NCBI GenBank assembly: GCA_003993805.1
Contig: RSEF01000014.1
Location: forward strand, 3,659,941-3,723,940
Direction: 5' to 3'
From: Himantopus leucocephalus
Taxonomy: Eukaryota; Chordata; Aves; Charadriiformes; Recurvirostridae
DNA: 64,000 bases
The notes beneath the pieces were generated by a model. It was not told where the DNA came from, searched no databases, and saw only the letters and a list, made by a program, of their open reading frames with translations. This document shows, piece after piece, positions 1 to 12,845 of this stretch. The position numbers were made by a program, and so were the translations under genes. The first letter of the stretch is position 1, and each line of letters begins with the position of its first letter.

Positions 1-420
1 GGCTAAAGCTAGCCTCTTTCGTCGGATGTTATGACATACAAGAGAGATCTTTGTCAAAGAGAGCAGATGGGGTAATATTTTAAGCTGAATGTTGTTCTCT
101 CTCTCAGTCCTCTCGTGTCTTATGTCTAAATTTCTCAGTGCAATCCTGAACCTCTTATAGCCCAAGAACTTCAGATTAAAGACTAAAGGATTGGAGTCCT
201 TGAATGTTACAAGTAAATGCTAGAAGTGGATCAAAAGTTCAAAAACAATCTCTCTGGACCTCGTAATACATTAATTAATTCTGTTTTGTCCTATACTTTT
301 GTATTCTATTCTGCTAAGCAAGTTCTTATATTGGCTTTATCAATGTACTATCTGAGTACGTTTCTGAATTGTGTTCTATTCTTGTCCTGTTCCCCCCAAA
401 TAAATTATCTGTGCTGTAGC
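1..420 (+). other. Possible 3' UTR end of a convergent gene (CPPED1 by synteny only)
   Basis: No coding sequence is recognisable here. The stretch ends in an arrangement typical of a vertebrate mRNA 3' end: AATAAA at 399-404, about 15 nt of ordinary sequence, then a GT-rich run at about 421-455. If real, a plus-strand gene whose body lies left of the window ends near 418-420, tail to tail with SNX29. In the vertebrate genomes I recall, CPPED1 is the neighbour downstream of SNX29 in convergent orientation. That makes it the candidate, but this rests on synteny and not on anything coding seen here. A chance AATAAA in AT-rich DNA is the main alternative. Confidence 0.3.
399..404 (+). promoter_or_regulatory. 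Candidate poly(A) signal AATAAA, plus strand
   Basis: A canonical hexamer lies just after a C6 run. A G/T-rich element (ATTTTGTTTGGGGAGTGATT, continuing to about 455) starts 16 nt downstream, the usual spacing for a CstF-bound downstream element. AATAAA is common in AT-rich DNA. The downstream element is what makes this copy stand out. Confidence 0.35.
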
Positions 421-1126
421 ATTTTGTTTGGGGAGTGATTTGTTTTATGTTAGAAAGAGGTGTTTGTACTTTGAGGTTCTACACTTAGATTAGAAACCAT
501 AGAGATCTGTGATCCCACAGACTTGGGCTGGCCTCCAAGAATTACGGGTCTCTGTTCTCCCCAGAATTACAGGAGGGCACACTTAGGATCACAGCCTTTG
601 CTTTTGAACTTGTGCCCCAAGCACTGATCTGATGCCCAACTTTTAGAATTGGCTTCAACGTAGCAGATAACTTGTTTTCATCTCCCTCATCTTATTTTTA
701 TAAGATCAGGAATAAGTCCCTTACATCTGTCATCAAAACACTGTGTGGTGTTTTTTGTCCACCCTATGGTGGACACATACAGCCAACTTCATACAAATAC
801 TTTTATATGGGGAGAGACTCCTTTCTTTTGCAACTGTTATAAAAACAACTTGAGCCTGAATGCAGGCTGAAGGTTTCACAGAGTCCTTCTTCTGTGAGCA
901 CCTCAGAGGAGCAGTAAGAGAGCTGCCTCCACCATACTGATCATATTATTACATATATTAACACCTCCAACACCACTGCCTTCTCTCTTGGTGTTGCCTG
1001 CCCATTATACACAGACTGAAAGTGGGTCAAGGACACATTGAGGAATTTTACAAGTCCAGTCAGTGTTTGAATCAAAGGAAGAGTACTACTGCATAAAGAA
1101 GTCATTTGACACAGTAAGTCACAGTC

Positions 1127-1148
1127 AATAAATAAACAAATAAATAAA
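1127..1148. repeat. (AAAT)n simple repeat
   Basis: About five and a half units of AAAT with one T-to-C change in the middle. It is an ordinary microsatellite with no associated gene. Confidence 0.8.
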
Positions 1149-4100
1149 GTGCCTAAGCGTGTAGCAGAATTTCATGCTTTAGCACAAACAGGCCACGAGC
1201 AGAGGGTGAGTTTCTAATTAAGAGAGAATTGCTATGGTAACCAAAGGTGGTCACACATAATTGGGTGTGAAACCACATGAGGCTTCATGACAGAGGTGTC
1301 TGCATATATTATCCAGCACATTTTCTGTTTCTGAAATAGAATTACATTGTCAGGTCAGACAATATTTTCCATATTTTATGTGCCTCCTTTTTTAGCAACC
1401 AAAAATGCATCTCTGTGGGCTTCAGTGACAATTTCAGCTCTTCAGTACCCTTCTTGCAGCCAAGGCAGCAGAAGTCTAGATGCGACTCCCTCATGAGCTA
1501 AGAAGCAACAACAGAGAATGACCTTTCCAATGTATTTATATGAAACTCAGGAAGGGGTCTCTGTTCTTTAAATTATATCAGTCTATGTGCAAACACAAGC
1601 TTATAGTGAGGATTCTCAGCCCTAACTTACTCTCGATCGTGCGTCAAGAACAAAGAGAGGTGTTTGACTATATGTTTCCTAACGCAATTGAATGGGATGG
1701 AGGAGCAAGGTAATTCCCTGTGTTGGCCAAGCAGAGCAATCAGGGACACAGGTAACACCGCTTCTCAAAATGGGCCTGTGCACACTGTCTAGCTCCTTGA
1801 TATCATAGACCTGATATTACAGTGTCTTAGTTAAAACAGTTATTGTTTAAAGTTGGTATTTTGTTACCACAATTAGCAGGAGAGAGAGAATTGATAATCT
1901 CGGAGACTGAATTATTCTCTGCTCTGGTAGGAGCAGAGGGAATGCTTAAAACTCACACTACATCAACACAGTGACACCTGCTGCAGCAACCAATTGTGAC
2001 TAAACAAATTTGCTTAAATTTATGAAAATTATTTATCAACTTAAACACTTCCTACTAGAGAGTTTTGAGCATTAACTAATTAGATTATGCATTATCTACA
2101 TAAAGAATCATCTATGTAATGAATCCTAAAGAAGATCAAAGGAAAATTTCATTACTTCAAATTGTTGTTCTGGCACAAGATTTCTAAGATTTCTATTAAA
2201 ACCCTTTCTTGAACATGTGGATATGAATGAAAGGTCAGATCTTTGACTTACAAATCCCCATTTCTCTGTTCCAGCTGCACTTAAAGGGCACACAGCTACT
2301 TCAATGCATCCAATGCTCCTGTAGTCTGGAGGAATCTTGTGGCATTATCAGGACAGGATGGATTCAGAAATGGGGAGGATAAATAGATCAGCTCCTGTGG
2401 ACTTCCACTACTACTGCAACTGAGAGAAACTTTAAGACTCGATTCTGTTAACTTCTTCAGGATCTTAAATTGCCCTTTTTCAATTTACCTTATATTGGTG
2501 GTGGTTCTCAAGGTGCATTGTATTTGACAGTTTCTCTGTATCCAAGGAGGCAATTAAAAAGTTCGGACTTAACACATTTTTGCATTCCTGTTGTCTACAA
2601 AACGAGAACATATCTGTTCTGCATCGCTAAATGAGGTAGTGGGCTATCATTAGTCTCTCTGCGTATCTGAAAAGGCTGCTCGTCTACTCTGAAAGTGCAA
2701 TCTGTATACGCAGCAGGGCATTAAGGCAGTCAGGAAAAGCGTATCTGATTGAAAAATAGTCAAAGGTATGTCAGAACTCTCAGTCAGTGCTGTACTGCCA
2801 ATCTAGCTGTGTTCTGCTGTTTCTGCATGTCTACATTTCCCATTAATTACATCTCAGCAGGAGTTCTGCATAAAGCGATGAGGTCAAAGAAATTTTCAAT
2901 CACTAAGGGAAAGCAGAATATCAGTCTACCTCTGTCATGCAGGGAGGAGAACCTTGCCCATGCTGATTAAGTACAGCAGTTGACAACAGATGTTATTTGT
3001 TAATTATTGACATATCCAAAGGGTCCTATGGCTTGACAGAATCCATAACAGGTACATTATCTACTTTGTTGTATCTAATCATGGAACATATGGTAGCAGT
3101 TTGATGTAGTACAATTTTTAAATTTTTTTTAATGTATTCCTACACTGAATTCCTCACTCCTTTTTCTGTTGTTTCTTGATGCGTCAGAATGTGTGGCTTC
3201 TTTTGTTTTCCTTTTTTTTCTAGTATCCAATTACCCTCTATTTTCTGACACAGTAGAACTACACAGAGGTACTGATGTATCTTGTTTGCCAATTCACACA
3301 TATTTTTTTTTCACCCTTAAAAAATACCAACCAGATGGTTTCCAAAAATGCCAATTGTATCCAATATATTGTTTGAAATTAAAGTATCACTGCAAAATGC
3401 CTCACATCTTATTGACTGCTTGAAGTTATACGTACCACTTTGGATGCACAAAGAACTGTGTGTTCCATCACTGTATTAAACAAAAGCCTACTGAGAATCT
3501 GAGCTGCTTCAAGATAAATCTGAGTGAATAGCCAAATTGTATGCTACAAAGTACTAATGTGTATCTAATGCTCAGATCTGAACAGCAGATCCTTGAAACC
3601 GTTCAACAGCTTAAATAGCACCAGATAAAGGACATACTGATTTTTTATTTAGTCTTACAGTTAAGAAATAGACTTGCTTGTGTACATCAGTGGAGACAAG
3701 ATACATATTTCTGATGACAAATGTTTGAGGTGTTACCTGCTTTGACTTGTACCGGTAAAGTTACTTGACTATATTAAATGATATTTCATTTCCTACTTCT
3801 CTATAAGCTTACTTCCAAAGGCACTTGGGGATCTCCACTGCTGAAAATTCATTTTCTTATAACATCTAAAATTTGGAACGTTAATAACCATAATTTAGTT
3901 TCCTACTAGAAACTGAGATGTAGAAACTTGTCACTGAACTTGACACACGTGCAAACGACTTAATTCATAGATGAATTAGCACTTGAAAAAAATAGGGAAC
4001 CAAGTGAGGGAAAAGGAAAAAAAAAAAAATTAGGTATTTAAAAATTAGTATTAACCTGATTAACTCTTTTCTTGTTATATTAGCTTAACCTGTAAATATT

Positions 4101-7100
4101 TGTCACAGAGCGAAGCTATATAGTATGAACGTGAAGTCTATTTTACAGTAACAATTCCCAAAGAAAGGCAGTGTATTTGACAGCTCTGGCAGATGCTAGT
4201 TGGGACCGTTATAAAGAGGCTTATGTCATGCAAAGTTCATGACTTAGAAGTCCGACACCGAGTAAAACAAACCCTTGATGTACCTCAGCTGTTTCTGAAC
4301 AACATGTAGCACCAGGAATAAAATTAATTATGAAAATACTCTTAATAGGAAAATGAACTAGTTAAAGTCGGAGCTGAAGCATTATCTAAGGGTGCATTTG
4401 CCAGACACACAAATTCTAGAAAACTGGGGGAGGGCAGGTCTTTCTGATCCAACAGAGACTCCAAAAATATCACAAGCTCAACACAAGGAGGTGTAAAGAG
4501 CAAAAGTCCAAGTGCACACACAAAAAGTATATAAAGCTTCACATACAATGAACGAACACAAACCGCCATATGCCTGGCATTTGGAAAAAAAACATGCAAA
4601 AAGTGCAGAGGCTTACCCTATTCTGTAAAAGGCACTGCGCTCACACAGCCAGGGCAGGGCACAACAGTTTTCTCAGAAGAAAGCTCTATAGGAAGGACAT
4701 CTCATGGTGCAATTAATGAACGGTCTAAAGGAATGAAACAATTATAACCCTACTCATATCCAGCTTATAAGATCACTTTAAAAATAAAGACATACTTATT
4801 TAGCAATGACAAATACAGAGCGTTGGATGAGGTATAAGCACTTGCTGAGCAAATTTAAAATACTGGGAAATTAAACAATGTTGAAAAAGGCATGGATATT
4901 GTTGAATTGCAAGTAAAAAGAAAGTTATCATCATGGTACATAGGAACCGCACATAATAAAAGCCTGCTGTTACAATGCAGATCAAAATAATGGCAAGAAA
5001 AATTCAGAAACTGAGCACGACAAACACACATGCACCCTAGTTTGCACAATGATTTTCTAGAATAAAATCAAGCATGCTTACAATATATCAAAATATCACT
5101 TATCTATTATTTTAATTTTGGGAATACAGTAAGTTCACTTACAATACTTAAAAGGTCATTTGGAAAGACTGGAGTGCAATAGCAAAAATCTTATTTTAAA
5201 CATTATCTTAAAAATATCTTTGCTCTTTCTTCTGACAGATTGTTTGTACAAAGCTTTCTCCTTATGTCCTTAAAGTTTCGGGGGGGAAGAAAAGCAGCAA
5301 ATCCTGCACAGGTCTCTTCCTGAAAAGAGAAAAACTTCAAACACTGTAGGCCCACGTACAAATGCCAAGCCACTACAACTGCCTAAATGCAACCTGAATT
5401 TTTGCCTGGATTCATAAAAATCAGTAGTCCATTGAAATGATCTTGTTTTTCCTGGGATTTTGAAAGTGGTAATTAAGCAGCAGCATCTCAGCATCTAGAC
5501 AAGGCAGTGGCATACAGTTACTTTCAGCCAGGCACTGGTTTTGCCACACGCACATAAGGGTTACTGCATAAACCCTTTTTTTTTCCAGCCTTCTCTGGCC
5601 CAGGTTTTTGAATCTACAACATTGCATTAGTTGTCTTTCTCCTGATGATCAGATTTTACTCTTTCCACAGCAGTTCAAAGGCTCAGACATGCTGGGAGAC
5701 GAGGAAATAAAGCTCAAGTGCCCAAGAAACACCCATTCAGAACAGATACTTCTTCTGCGGTGTTGAAACACTGTACATCTGGTACAGTGAGATCTTTGAC
5801 CTCATACAGTCCAAAGACAAGTTCCCATCAATAACCTGGGGCTATTTGTGTTCTAGTACCTCAAAGAGACAAAATGGAACTATGGCTCAAACTATGGCTT
5901 GAAACTATTAATTAAAACTTTGTAAGCATAATTTTGCTTGAGATCTTAAATAATTGAGATATGAAAAGCTTATACTCTGTAACTATTAGTAGTTAGTATC
6001 AGCATTGCAATTGTTCAAAAAGTCTCACCCACATTTGCTTAGAAACAACAAAATCCTATGGATTGCCAAGACAATTTAAAAGTTCTGTCATCTCACTCCT
6101 ACAAAGATACCTAACCTACCACAGGTTTTAAAAGATGTGGATACCTAAACATCACAATGAATTCTACAGTATCTTTCTGTACAAACTATTTATTATTTTT
6201 TTTTTTAACATGAGCAGTTCAACTTTAGATCTCTGTATACTTGGTAGTGGCTTGAAAATTTTTAATTGAATTAATCAGCAGACTATTCTGTGAGCACGAG
6301 GAATCTACTAACACTATTTTTTAAATTACAGCTTTGTCTGGTGGAAATTGACATTCCAATTTAAAACTTTCCTTTTCAATGAAGCATCCAAATCTGGCAA
6401 CTTGTTTTCACATGATATGTAAGCATCCAGTTATGAACTGGATATAAAGTGTCAGTCTGAATATCCAAATGTGTCATATCTCAATAAAAGGAAATCAGAC
6501 ATACATATGTGGACTCTGAATGTAAGAAAGCCAAACACTACAAAATAATATAAGCATGTTAAATCAATCCTTGCAAAAACCCTCATCATTTGAGGGATTA
6601 AGTGTCTTCTCCTATAAGATTCTGGCTTGCAGCATGGAACATGGCTCATTGTACACAGGCAGAAACCACGGAGAAGAGGCACACCCTGCTCTGCTCCAGC
6701 AATGAATAGAAAGTAAGAGAAAATTTATCCTCCTAACTTTTTCCTAGTGAACAGTGGTCATAAAAGTCTCTCTTCAAGACCACTCTTCAAGGGATTATGA
6801 GCTAGTTCACATACTGCAGACCTTCAGACAGACTTTGAAGCAGCTTTAGAATTCTCACTTTCTAACAGAGGCAATAAAATCGGAGGTAGAGTGAAATTTC
6901 CAGAGCAAATCAGCATCACAGACATGAAAACAGTCCAAATCTCAGTCACCTGATCTGTACTGAAACACCAGTTATACTGAAATTATATGTATGCCATTTA
7001 ATTCCCAGTAGATCCCATGTAACTTCAGTACAGATTTTTTGTACTAGCAATACGCAAGATAAAAAACTTGCATGGCATTGTTTTCCTTCTTGTTTGTGTC

Positions 7101-7579
7101 AGTAATTGATCTAACGTGATTATAAACTGAAATGTTCAAGATTTCTTTCAATAAATACTACTTCTCATACAATGAAATAATAAGACTTTAACAAATTAAA
7201 GTCTGATACTTACATACAACATTTTAGAAACGCACTGAAAAAATCAACATAAATCACAAGCAATTACAAAACAGCTGAAAAGAACAACGTGTGAGCATGC
7301 TCTATTTCAAACAAGAAAAGATGTTATTTTATTTTCTTCTTGGTACAGTAGTATATTTCAACCACATTACAACAAATTTACCACAGGATATTTTAAAAAA
7401 AATACAAGAAAGTATTTAGAAAATTATATATATACACATTTGCTTAAAAATTCTATAATGTAAACATTAGCATAACAAGTTAAAATAATATTAAAAATCG
7501 TTTATTAATACTTATGTGAATACTGTACATATATATGCTTCAGAATTAATACTACCTTACAGGAACAACAACAAAAAAT

Positions 7580-7587
7580 CCCCCCCC
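7580..7587. repeat. C8 homopolymer next to an A-rich run
   Basis: Eight C residues flanked by an ACAACAACAAAAAAT stretch on the left and AAATCAAAA on the right. It is a low-complexity tract and is prone to length error in sequencing. Confidence 0.75.
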
Positions 7588-9690
7588 AAATCAAAAGGGA
7601 AATCCGGCTTCTTCAGTTGCCAACAGGTTTGGTCCCCCATACCAGATAGTTATTTATCTCAGTGTTAAGAAAGAAAGAAAGCGCAGCTTTTCAGAATTAG
7701 ATTTTCAACCCCATTTACATTTCTATGACTTTTAGCATCTTAAATTATTCACACACCACTCAAAAAAACACCTACCACAGTTTAACTTCTGTCGTGGCAT
7801 GGACATAATTTCTGAAACCTTGTTAAAGAAACTGATTCCCCCTTCAGGGAAGTGCAATACATTTGTTGAGGTGCAACAAAAACACATTTTTTTTTAAGTC
7901 CAGATATCTGCAGCAATTTGTAAATCTGGAAAACTAATTCCTCTCTAAACATTTCAGTGCTGTTTTCTAGTATAAATTCATGCCATTATTAGCAAAAAGC
8001 TAAGCCATTATTATTAACTAGAATTATGCTCTGATTATTTTTTAAAAAGAAATTTTATAAATAATCTAAATTATCTATAACTGGACCATAAAAGCACATA
8101 AAAGTGCAGAATAAGAAATAAATGAAATGTACAGTGTTGGACCACTGTATAGAACAAGTGTTTTATCTTCCATTCAGTATGTGAAATACAAAGCAGTTAA
8201 CTGATACTTTTAAACATATTCTGTATTTCATATATATAATTTCATATATTAAAGTGATTCTTTCAGTACATAATGCTAAGAAACTACTGAAATGGCTAAG
8301 TAATCAAATTAATATTCCATGTGATGTAGGGTGCTGACTGAAATATCCTAACCTACAGAAACTGAAGGAGGTAAATTCTTTGAGTTGTTTAACCACATCT
8401 CCAGAAGTGACTCAAGCTCCAATACAGAATTAGTAGTATTGTTTCCAAGGAGAAAATTGTGTTCTCATGTTAAACGTGTTTCTTTTCATATATACTAGAG
8501 TTCCAGCTAGAAGAGCACAGTGCTGTTATCAAGATTTGCAAAGGTGTATAGGAGCAGAATTTGCTGAAAAAGTCTTTTTTCTCTCTTTTAAACAGCTGTT
8601 CCACAGGTTCCTCATAGTAATTTCAAGCAGGTAACTCTATGTCTATCCACAGATATATATTATCTGTCCTCAGAATTACAAGATATTAGATGAAAAATGT
8701 TTGGGGGTGGGGGGTTTGAGCCCTCAAAAAGGCAGGAAACTTACAGCAGAACTGAGATCACTGTGTGCTTTGAAGGAGAAAGAATGACGTGCATATCTGA
8801 AAGTACTAATAACTGATTCTGTTAACAAAGTATCATGTTCTTAAACCATTAATATGTCCTGACAGACAATATCATTAGTTCACTTGGGGCTCACCAAGTC
8901 TCATTTATTATTAGCTTGCTGCTCTGAGTCAGTCAACCCCATTTGTTAGTAGGTTCTTATTAATTAATTTGACAGCTACCATGCAGATATTGGTCTACAC
9001 AATAAACCATTACTTTATAACAAAAAAAAAAAAATGCACCTTAGCAATAGGTCACAATTTTGAGCCAGTGATCTTTAATACCATTATGCCCTTTCTCTAA
9101 ATACTTGTATTAATCCAATCACGATGGTTTATGACTTGCAGTAAATTCTGTAAGATAGTATAATTTGATCACAACTGTCACATCAACAATTCCATAAAAA
9201 AAGATGGGCTTTGAAAATATAAATCTCCCTAAGAGTACGTGACATAATGGACATATCAAATTAAGCCTTTGTAACTATGTCAATATCCTGCCTCACATAA
9301 ACTTTGGAAATTTATTATTATTATTGAGAAACTTGATTTAATGCAAAAGCCAAGTCGATACAATGCATTCTCTATAGTGAATGACAGAATCTCTAAATAG
9401 ATGAGATTCTGAAAAACCATAGTCAATATGTAATGAATACTGACAGACAAATCACATCTGCAAAAGATGGAAGTTTTGCCTGCCCTGTGTTTCTTAGGAA
9501 ACCGTTCATTTTGCATATGATTGGAGAACAGCATTAAAATAAAAGTAATGACACTTAGTTTTACAATTTATTTTGAATAGTCACTGAAAGTTCCAGATGA
9601 TCTGCCCTAGAGACCCAATATGTCTAAAGATAAAACAGGAATGAAATGGAAACACTGTTATAGATTCCTCTGCACTGTCTCACACCAGGC

Positions 9691-9829
9691 CGTAGCCCGA
9701 GGCTTACGAGAACAACTCCAGGAACCCGCCTGTCCCGAGTCTTCTATTCTGTGATTACAGTGCTGTTCAACAGAGCCAACAAGAACCGGCTGAACCCAGC
9801 AACTCATGGTGCACCAGCCACCGACCACG
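9691..9829. other. Short CpG-dense, GC-rich block, origin unknown
   Basis: Counting directly, 9691-9830 has 78 G or C in 140 bases and eight CpG dinucleotides, a CpG observed/expected ratio of about 0.77, in surroundings that are AT-rich and almost free of CpG. I see no open frame or gene in it. It is too short to be a normal promoter CpG island. A fragment of a comparatively recent insertion, such as part of an LTR, would explain the composition, but I recognise no family and no target-site duplication. Confidence 0.5.
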
Positions 9830-10157
9830 TATAAGGGTTCAAGAGCTATCAGTCAGTACCAAAGGAAATCATATTTGTAGAAAAAAATGTAACTACATGC
9901 ATGGAATTAGGTGACTAAATAAACTGATAAAATCATTCAATTGATAGTATCGTTGTTTGGCGTATAGTATTTTATAAGAATACTATACATATTTGGGATT
10001 CTTAATACAAGCTGATCAACCTTCTTCAACATTCTTTGCTGATTCTGGAAAATAAAAGAAGTGGGATTTATGACAGAGAGGTACAAATCTCTCAAAGACA
10101 GGGCATTTTACAATGTCTCGGGGTGCTAAAAATTTGGGCATTCATATCACTAGGTAC

Positions 10158-10179
10158 GTACTTGCAGTCATGCAAGTAC
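10158..10179. repeat. Inverted repeat, 9-bp stem and 4-nt loop
   Basis: GTACTTGCA at 10158-10166 is the exact reverse complement of TGCAAGTAC at 10171-10179, with GTCA between. If the SNX29 3' UTR runs this far, the RNA could fold here. The stem is far too short for a microRNA precursor. Confidence 0.6.
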
Positions 10180-11025
10180 CTCACTGATCTTCAAAATAAC
10201 CAGGTGTATAAAGTGGGAAAGCTATCTTGTGAAGAAAGGCTTTCATTTAATTATTTTCTGAGATTTTAGAGAAACCACAGATGAGCTTTTAAATGGATTA
10301 GTAACGCACCCATTATGGTATCTTGTATCACAAAGTGAACATTGTTTGCAGACTGTAATCTTAGCAGCTGATACACAATTCAACTAAAGTTAACAAAGAA
10401 CAATTTGTACACAGTAAACAAGTTTAGTATTTTTATGTGATCTACATACATACATTAAAAATTACAAGATGCAAGATAATCAAGAATGAAATAATTTTAA
10501 GAGCCAAGTGTAGATACAAAAAAAAAATCCTTCTAAACAACTAAAAAAAAATTAAATTTAGTCTGCGCTAAATGAGATTTCTTACCATTTGCAACTTTCT
10601 GAATAAGGAGTATTTTAATTTGTGAATTATTCCTGGAAAATGAATACAGCTTCATGTAACAAACAGATACATCACAATGGTTTCCACACAGTGTTTTCTT
10701 TCAGATTTACTTGCAGGTCAATGTTAATAGTTATGCGTGTCATATTTCTACTAACCAAGTCTTCACTTTCTGAAAAACGAATTTAGAATCATTTCAAAGT
10801 GGGACCATCATTACAAGTACTTTTCTTTCCAACAAAGTCAACCTAAACAGTGTATCAGACTGAAGAATGTGGAGAAGCATTAACTGACAAGCCACTCGCT
10901 TCCCCTTCTTCTTAAATAAATGTCCTGCTGTAGTTTACACAAAACACAAACAGTAATTCATCTTTTAACAAAACAAATCAGCTAGCTCCCAGGCTGGCCT
11001 TTTGGATTTTCTATTTATCTATCTA

Positions 11026-11031
11026 TTTATT
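11026..11031 (-). promoter_or_regulatory. SNX29: Candidate SNX29 poly(A) signal AATAAA
   Basis: TTTATT on the plus strand reads AATAAA on the minus strand, 1.69 kb below the stop codon, within a TATC/TATT-rich stretch (about 11010-11033). On the transcript strand a G/U-rich region (GATTTGTTTTGTT, then GTTTGTGTTTTGTGT) follows at about 10935-10982. That is slightly further from the hexamer than the typical downstream element. Confidence 0.35.
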
Positions 11032-12715
11032 TTGTAAATGAGATCTCTTACTGACTGAAAAATACTGTTTCATTTCTGTGACATGATTTTACTTTGGGGT
11101 ATATAATCCACTGAAATTTCTGACCTGAAGAGTGAATTCCACTCCTCTTCACCGCATTTTGCTATTCAGTGCAACCTGTAAGCTACATATTTCAATGGCA
11201 GGAATCCAGCACTTGGGGCTCATACTCAGGCACCATCCCACTGATGCTACTCACTGTCTGTAACAAACCCCCACTCACTCAAGAAGTGCCACTGAAAATG
11301 ACTGGACCACTTACCTGACTAAACAATACAATTTGGTCACAGGTTTGCAGAACAAAAGATCCAGTTTGCTAGAGCTTTAGTAAAGCACTGAGAGAAAAGA
11401 TCTGTTATTATATCAGCTTGTTTTTTCTGCAGGGTAGTATTAGATTTCAATGTCTACTGATGTGAGAATTTAATAGAATGAATGGATAATAAAATTACAA
11501 GATACATCGATTTAAGTAATATTATCCAAAAAAAGTTCTGAGAAGAAAGATGTTCTTACACAAAGGAAAACCAGAATACAATTGACAGAAAATTTGAATG
11601 TACACTGCTTAAACTTAATGAAGAGAAGAAGATAGCTAATGTATAATTAACTGCCTACGGCAGCACAGCTAATGGATACTGAACTGGATTCCAGTTAATC
11701 CGTGTCAGGACTTCCATCACTTGTATTAATTCTTGTCAATTTTTTTAGTTACTCTTACATTACAGTACCATTACGAATTACTTTTCAGTAAGAGGTGATG
11801 GGTAACAGGCACTTTCATTACAGGCAATTCTTAAGTATCACCATGTGAAGGGTTTTACAACATCACGGTAAGAATTCCACACTGCCCTGTTAACAGTGGA
11901 CTGTTCTGTAACATCAGCAACAAATTAATAACAAAATATAACCCAAGACTTGAAAACACTATTTTGTACCATGCTAATTTAGTGTATCCTTGTGGTGGTT
12001 TTTAGAAATCAACAATATTGCACCCAGCCTTACAGCAAGACTGAAATTTCACTAAAAAATTACATTCTCTGATTTTAAAGAATTACTTCCCACAAATGAA
12101 AGCTATTGAGAATATCTAACTAGAAATGTACAAAAGCTATCTTCCACCTGTAATTTTTTTCCCTTGTCATCTACTTTGTCAAGTTTTTTAAAGACCTTTG
12201 TGTGTGTCAGAGGTTTACAATAAAAAAAAAAAAAACAGTCTTTCTATTTACAAAAGGTAATAAATTAGTGAGGTTCTTTTAAGCACATCTTTCTGACATA
12301 TTAAGTAGTGATAATCATAACTGTTCTTCTAAGGAAAAAAAATTGTCTTGACATGATACCTATGTGTCTCCGGAACAGAAAAATGTACATGTAGAAAGAG
12401 ACACAATACAATAAAAACAAGGAATTCATAGTAACACAAAGGAGAATATGTGCAATGCAGCTTTACAAAACAAAGAAAATGCCTATCAGTTTGCTGAGCT
12501 CTCGTGAAGAGCCCTCATATTCTTTTGAGAAAGTGATTACTGCCTTCAAAAGTAGTTAATCAGGATATGACCCTTAGTAATGAACGTCTCTTTTCAGGAT
12601 TTAAGTTGATGCAGCTGTAGTCTCTTCAGGAGCTTAAATTATAAATACAGGCTAGGAAGGAATCACAGAACAACTTAAAGTACATGGTGCCAGTATTCAC
12701 AATTATGAAACAGGC
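11026..12715 (-). other. SNX29: SNX29 3' UTR (proximal end point is a guess)
   Basis: This is the sequence that follows the SNX29 stop codon on the minus strand, so at least its beginning must be 3' UTR unless another intron intervenes. The lower boundary is set at the first canonical minus-strand AATAAA below the stop, giving a UTR of about 1.7 kb. It is AT-rich and includes an A13-type run near 12222 and an ATTAAA variant hexamer on the minus strand at 11474-11469. The real transcript may use that earlier variant or run several kilobases further. Confidence 0.5.
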
Positions 12716-12845
12716 TCAAAGATCACCACTCTGAGGTTCCAGGCTTCGTGGTTCTCTTTGATGGCTGCGAGATAGTTTGGGGAAGCGTGTAGTCCCTCTC
12801 GAGCGATTGCTTTTACTTACTGGTTCTCCAGAAGGTGGGATATCA
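12716..12845 (-). CDS. SNX29: SNX29 terminal coding exon (C-terminal tail and stop)
   Basis: On the minus strand an acceptor with a pyrimidine-rich tract (TCTTGTCTTCGTAG, AG at 12847-12846) opens an exon whose first base, T at 12845, completes a Val codon begun as GT in the exon ending at 43838. It then encodes 42 residues and stops with TGA at 12718-12716. The peptide begins DIPPSGEPV, continues through a Ser/Arg/Lys-rich stretch containing TRFPKLSR, and ends LEPQSGDL. This matches the C-terminus of vertebrate SNX29 as I remember it. The tail lies after the PX domain, has no catalytic role and is probably flexible. An in-frame GTAAGT (codons for Val-Ser, residues 9-10 of the 42) is a possible internal donor. 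Confidence is high because frame, phase and homology all agree. Confidence 0.93.

Larger units (their letters stand above)
456..11025. other. Non-coding DNA downstream of SNX29; no gene seen
   Basis: AT-rich sequence with only short, unrecognised open frames (at most about 85 codons) and no exon-like block with matching splice sites. It may contain an extended SNX29 3' UTR, because further minus-strand AATAAA hexamers occur (for example near 9567, 7328 and 6190), but none is clearly better than the one at 11026. Contents noted separately: an (AAAT)n repeat at 1127-1148, a C8 run at 7580-7587, a CpG-dense block at 9691-9829 and a hairpin at 10158-10179. G-rich runs are also present (G7 near 5280, and G5-T-G6 near 8703-8714). 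Confidence 0.6.

Noticed and set aside
9836..9846. GGTTCAAGAGC, similar to a tRNA B box
   Set aside because: No A box at the right distance and no cloverleaf can be drawn, so neither a tRNA gene nor a tRNA-derived SINE is supported.
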